Source of the DNA: Frankiales bacterium
Lineage (GTDB): Bacteria > Actinomycetota > Actinomycetes > Mycobacteriales > SCTD01
Assembly: GCA_025965495.1 (NCBI GenBank)
Contig: JAOPWW010000400.1
Coordinates: 1 to 6,599, forward strand
DNA: 6,599 bases
Direction of reading: 5' to 3'
Part shown: positions 4,568-6,599 of the stretch, piece by piece
Numbering within the stretch: position 1 is the first letter of the stretch
Layout: each line of letters starts with the position of its first letter
Notes under the pieces: model-generated
The model's database searches: none
What the model saw: the letters and a program-made list of their open reading frames with translations, nothing else
What the model was told of the DNA's origin: nothing
Position numbers and translations under genes: made by a program

Positions 4568-5431
4568 GTGCCCCTCCCGATGCCTGCCCTGCCCGGTGTC
4601 ACCCACCGCACCGTCGACGTGTCCGGCCTGGCCGTGCACGTCGCGGAGGCGGGACCGCCCGACGCCCCGCCGCTGGTGCTGCTGCACGGCTGGCCGCAGC
4701 ACTGGTGGTCCTGGCGCCGCGTCGTCCCGCTGCTCGCGGAGGACTTCCGGCTGGTCCTGCCCGACCTGCGCGGCCACGGCTGGTCCGCGGTCCCCGCCGG
4801 CGGCTACGACAAGGAGCAGCTCGCCACCGACCTGCTCGGCCTGCTCGACGCGCTCGAGCTGCCCCGGGTGCAGCTCGTCGGCCACGACTGGGGCGGCTGG
4901 ACCGGGTTCCTGGCCTGCCTGCGGGCTCCGGAGCGCTTCTCGAGCTACCTGGCGCTGTCGATCCCCCACCCGTTCCAGCGCGCCGACGCCCGGCTGCTGC
5001 AGCTGTGGCGGGCCGCCTACCAGGTGCCTCTGGCGACGCCGCTGCTCGGCCGGGGACTGCTGCAGCGGGTCCCGGCCGCGGTGGAGCGCCTGATCGAGGC
5101 GGGCAGCAGCGTGCCGGGGACGTTCACGCCGGAGGACCTGCGCGCCTACTCCCTCGTCCTGCAGGAGCCGGCCCGGGCCCGGGCGTCGACGCTGCTCTAC
5201 CGGACGTTCCTGCTGCACGAGGCCGCGCCGGTGTGGGCCGGCCGGTACCGGCCGGAGGACCTGCAGGTGCGCACCCGGCTGGTCGCGGGCGAGGACGACC
5301 TCGTCGTGACACCGGCCCTGCTGGCCGGCTGGGACGGCGACGTCACGCTGCTGCCCGGCGTCGGCCACTTCCTGCCCGAGGAGGCGCCGCAGGTGGTCGC
5401 CGACGCGGTCCGGGACCTGGCGGGCGCCTAG
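4568..5431 (+). CDS. Alpha/beta hydrolase, epoxide-hydrolase-like
   Basis: A 287-residue cytoplasmic alpha/beta-hydrolase-fold enzyme. The oxyanion-hole motif HGWP is at 40-43. The nucleophile elbow VGHDWGGW (104-111) places Asp107 as nucleophile, as in epoxide hydrolases and haloalkane dehalogenases rather than Ser-dependent esterases. The strand before it carries DLRGHGWS (66-73). The C-terminal part supplies the acid, Asp243 or Asp244 (AGEDDLVV), and the base His267 in GVGHFLPEE. Residues about 130-225 form the helical lid that sets specificity. HGxP with HDWGG argues for epoxide hydrolysis through a covalent ester intermediate, but the lid tyrosines cannot be assigned by eye, and haloalkane dehalogenase is a less likely alternative. 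GTG at 4568 fits a leaderless start; an in-frame ATG at 4580 is the other option. The last four bases overlap the convergent AlgX-like gene. Natural substrate unknown. Confidence 0.9.
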   Translation: MPLPMPALPGVTHRTVDVSGLAVHVAEAGPPDAPPLVLLHGWPQHWWSWRRVVPLLAEDFRLVLPDLRGHGWSAVPAGGYDKEQLATDLLGLLDALELPRVQLVGHDWGGWTGFLACLRAPERFSSYLALSIPHPFQRADARLLQLWRAAYQVPLATPLLGRGLLQRVPAAVERLIEAGSSVPGTFTPEDLRAYSLVLQEPARARASTLLYRTFLLHEAAPVWAGRYRPEDLQVRTRLVAGEDDLVVTPALLAGWDGDVTLLPGVGHFLPEEAPQVVADAVRDLAGA

Positions 5432-6393
5432 CCGACGAGCGAGGAGCCCTGCTTCTTCGGCAGGGTCCGCACGGCCCGGACGGCGTCGGGCTCCTGCATG
5501 CGCGAGCGCGCACCGAAGCGCTCGACGCTCTCCAGCACGACCCGGTCCGCGCCCTTGAGCTCGGTCAGGACCGGCGCCAGCGGTTCGCCGGGCGTGATCC
5601 AGACGAAGACGGCCTCGGCGAACAGCGGGGCGAGCTGCTCGACGGACACGTCGTCCATCGAGTCGCCGACGAACACCGTCCGGCCCGGGACGAGCCGGCC
5701 CAGGCTGCTCGCCGTCGTCCGGGTGGTGCGGACGTCGTTGACGAGCCCGACGTCGCGCGGGGCCGCCTCGCGGGTGGTCGTCGAGGGGTTGACCAGGCGG
5801 GTCCCGGTGACCGTCTCGTCGGCGGGCTGCTCCAGCACCGTCGCGAGGTCGCCCCGACGGTGGTAGGTCGCCGACGTCGACTCCAGGCGCGGCGGGAGCA
5901 GCGGGTCGAGGCGCTTGGCGAGCTGCTGGCCGTAGACGCCCGACGACGTCGGCGTCCAGTGGGTGTCCTTGCGCCAGTAGGTCTGGTACCGCGAGCCGGC
6001 CGCCGACAGCGGCTTGCGCAGGTCCAGGAAGCCCGGGTCCTTCGCCGCCTCGGCCCACAGCGCGGCCTTCTGCCGCTCCGCGCAGGCCTTGCTCGGCACG
6101 CGCGAGGCGACGACGTTGCCGGTGCGGACCGTCGACTTGTCGGGGGCGATCACGACGGTGGTCGGCCGGCCGGAGGAGCGCAGGGCGGACGCGACCTGAC
6201 CGATGCGGGTGCCGGCAGCTGCTGCGGTGCCGGCGTCGGCGCAGGGCACGGTCCAGTCCTGCGCGATGAACAGGTAGCCGTCGGTCCCCACCACGACCCG
6301 CTTGCGGTCGGCGGCCGACGGCGCGGCGACGGCGGTACCGGCAGCGCCTGCCGCGAGAGCGGCCACGAGGGCGACGACGACGGTCCTGCGCAC
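5428..6393 (-). CDS. Secreted AlgX/AlgJ-like SGNH-fold protein (putative polysaccharide O-acetyltransferase or esterase)
   Basis: A 321-residue exported protein. It starts with a clear signal peptide (RR, then VVVALVAALAAGAAG, cleavage expected after AVA at residue 23). Motifs of the AlgX/AlgJ family follow in order: GTDGYLFIAQDW (36-47), IAPDKSTVR (82-90), YWRKDTHWTPTSSG (139-152) and VGDSMDD (242-248). By analogy with AlgX, Asp143 and His145 of DTHWT and Ser245 of GDS would be the catalytic triad, so it looks catalytically intact. The only two cysteines (51 and 104) could form a disulfide outside the cell. AlgX and AlgJ transfer or remove O-acetyl groups on exopolysaccharide, usually with a membrane acyltransferase (MBOAT, AlgI-like); none is visible here. 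GTG at 6393 is chosen for GGAGGA six bases upstream; an in-frame ATG at 6426 would put extra residues before the signal peptide. Confidence 0.85.
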   Translation of the reverse strand: MRRTVVVALVAALAAGAAGTAVAAPSAADRKRVVVGTDGYLFIAQDWTVPCADAGTAAAAGTRIGQVASALRSSGRPTTVVIAPDKSTVRTGNVVASRVPSKACAERQKAALWAEAAKDPGFLDLRKPLSAAGSRYQTYWRKDTHWTPTSSGVYGQQLAKRLDPLLPPRLESTSATYHRRGDLATVLEQPADETVTGTRLVNPSTTTREAAPRDVGLVNDVRTTRTTASSLGRLVPGRTVFVGDSMDDVSVEQLAPLFAEAVFVWITPGEPLAPVLTELKGADRVVLESVERFGARSRMQEPDAVRAVRTLPKKQGSSLVG

Positions 6394-6399
6394 AGCGGT

Positions 6400-6405
6400 T
6401 CCTCC
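6400..6405 (-). promoter_or_regulatory. Ribosome binding site of the AlgX-like gene
   Basis: GGAGGA on the minus strand, six bases before the GTG at 6393. It decides this start over the in-frame ATG at 6426, and the resulting N-terminus is a compact standard signal peptide. Confidence 0.8.
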
Positions 6406-6427
6406 AGGTAGGGGCGGTCTGTCCATG

Positions 6428-6449
6428 GTGCCTGCCGCAGGGCCGGCAC
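6428..6449. repeat. Imperfect inverted repeat upstream of the AlgX-like gene
   Basis: GTGCCTGCC, a 4-base loop, then GGCCGGCAC: eight of nine positions pair. It lies 35-56 bases upstream of the start codon, in the region that should hold the promoter or leader. A weak -35-like CTGACG sits just upstream on the minus strand, but no convincing -10 follows. It could be an operator or a leader hairpin; evidence is slight. Confidence 0.25.
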
Positions 6450-6479
6450 GTCAGCGAGATGCACCTGTCCCCACGACGA

Positions 6480-6529
6480 CGACGGTCCCCGTCCCTGCGC
6501 CGGGGAGGCCGCAGGGACGGGGACCGTCG
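6480..6529 (-). terminator. Strong hairpin, probable terminator of the gene entering from the right
   Basis: Two perfectly complementary 20-base arms (6480-6499 and 6510-6529) flank a 10-base loop. The hairpin begins 16 bases after the TAG at 6546-6548 of the minus-strand reading frame. No U tract follows on either strand, which is common for actinobacterial terminators. It separates that gene from the AlgX-like gene. Confidence 0.7.
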
Positions 6530-6545
6530 GGGAGAGCGGGGCTGC

Positions 6546-6599
6546 CTACGGCTGCGCGGGGCGGCGCGGGCCGGAGGGGGCGCCGGTGCGCGGCGTCCC
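6546..6599 (-). CDS. C-terminal end of an unidentified protein (partial)
   Basis: A minus-strand reading frame enters from the right edge and ends at TAG 6546-6548. Its last 17 residues are GTPRTGAPSGPRRPAQP, a Pro/Arg/Gly-rich tail of the kind often found at the C-terminus of actinobacterial proteins. The hairpin just downstream of the stop supports a real gene end. The fragment is too short to name. It would lie upstream of the AlgX-like gene on the same strand. Confidence 0.45.
   Translation of the reverse strand, partial: GTPRTGAPSGPRRPAQP

Noticed and set aside
4559..6058. Minus-strand open frame (499 codons) antisense to the hydrolase
   Set aside because: No motifs, and it overlaps both the catalytic-motif-bearing hydrolase and the AlgX-like gene in a different frame.
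4303..6411. Very long plus-strand open frame (702 codons) across the hydrolase and antisense to the AlgX-like gene
   Set aside because: Low-complexity composition with no domain, overlapping two well-supported genes. Stop codons are simply rare in this base composition.
1..6599. CRISPR array, tRNA, rRNA, insertion sequence or attachment site
   Set aside because: No regularly spaced repeats, no tRNA cloverleaf or rRNA segment, no transposase-like frame and no flanking direct repeats were seen by eye.

Overview
This is a very GC-rich window (roughly 70-75% G+C, strong G/C third-position bias, many GTG starts) with typical actinobacterial content. The dnaJ sequence that follows hrcA, the MT0933-type small protein and the 290-residue protein usually annotated '3-methyladenine DNA glycosylase' all point to a high-GC actinomycete. 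A member of Geodermatophilales or a relative would fit, but that taxonomic guess is inference.

Layout: seven genes and a fragment of an eighth. Positions 1-1621 hold the minus-strand hrcA-dnaJ heat-shock operon. Its promoter -10 box abuts a near-canonical CIRCE operator, and hrcA is followed four bases later by dnaJ, which runs off the left edge. Upstream on the same strand (1646-3259) is a gene for a secreted sialidase-fold (Asp-box) beta-propeller protein. After it the strands alternate gene by gene: a conserved protein of uncertain function on plus (3346-4227), a 65-residue antitoxin-like protein on minus (4224-4421), an epoxide-hydrolase-like alpha/beta hydrolase on plus (4568-5431), and a secreted AlgX/AlgJ-like SGNH protein on minus (5428-6393). 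A strong 20-bp hairpin (6480-6529) and the last 17 codons of another minus-strand reading frame (6546-6599) close the window.

How the genes work together: only hrcA and dnaJ form a clear functional unit. HrcA represses its own operon through CIRCE, so heat stress co-induces the repressor and a DnaJ co-chaperone. The other genes look like independent transcription units. Both tail-to-tail pairs (3346-4227 with 4224-4421, and 4568-5431 with 5428-6393) end on a shared CTAG in which the two TAG stop codons overlap, so neither pair has room for a terminator between the genes. The small antitoxin-like gene has a candidate ECF-sigma promoter (GGGAAC, 16 bases, CGTT), which suggests stress induction.

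I did not find a clearly novel multi-gene system. The items most worth following up are the uncharacterised 'glycosylase' family protein, the orphan antitoxin-like gene with its ECF-type promoter, the CIRCE element with a third half-site, the repeated CTAG stop overlap, and the AlgX-like protein with an intact apparent catalytic triad but no acyl-transport partner visible in the window.
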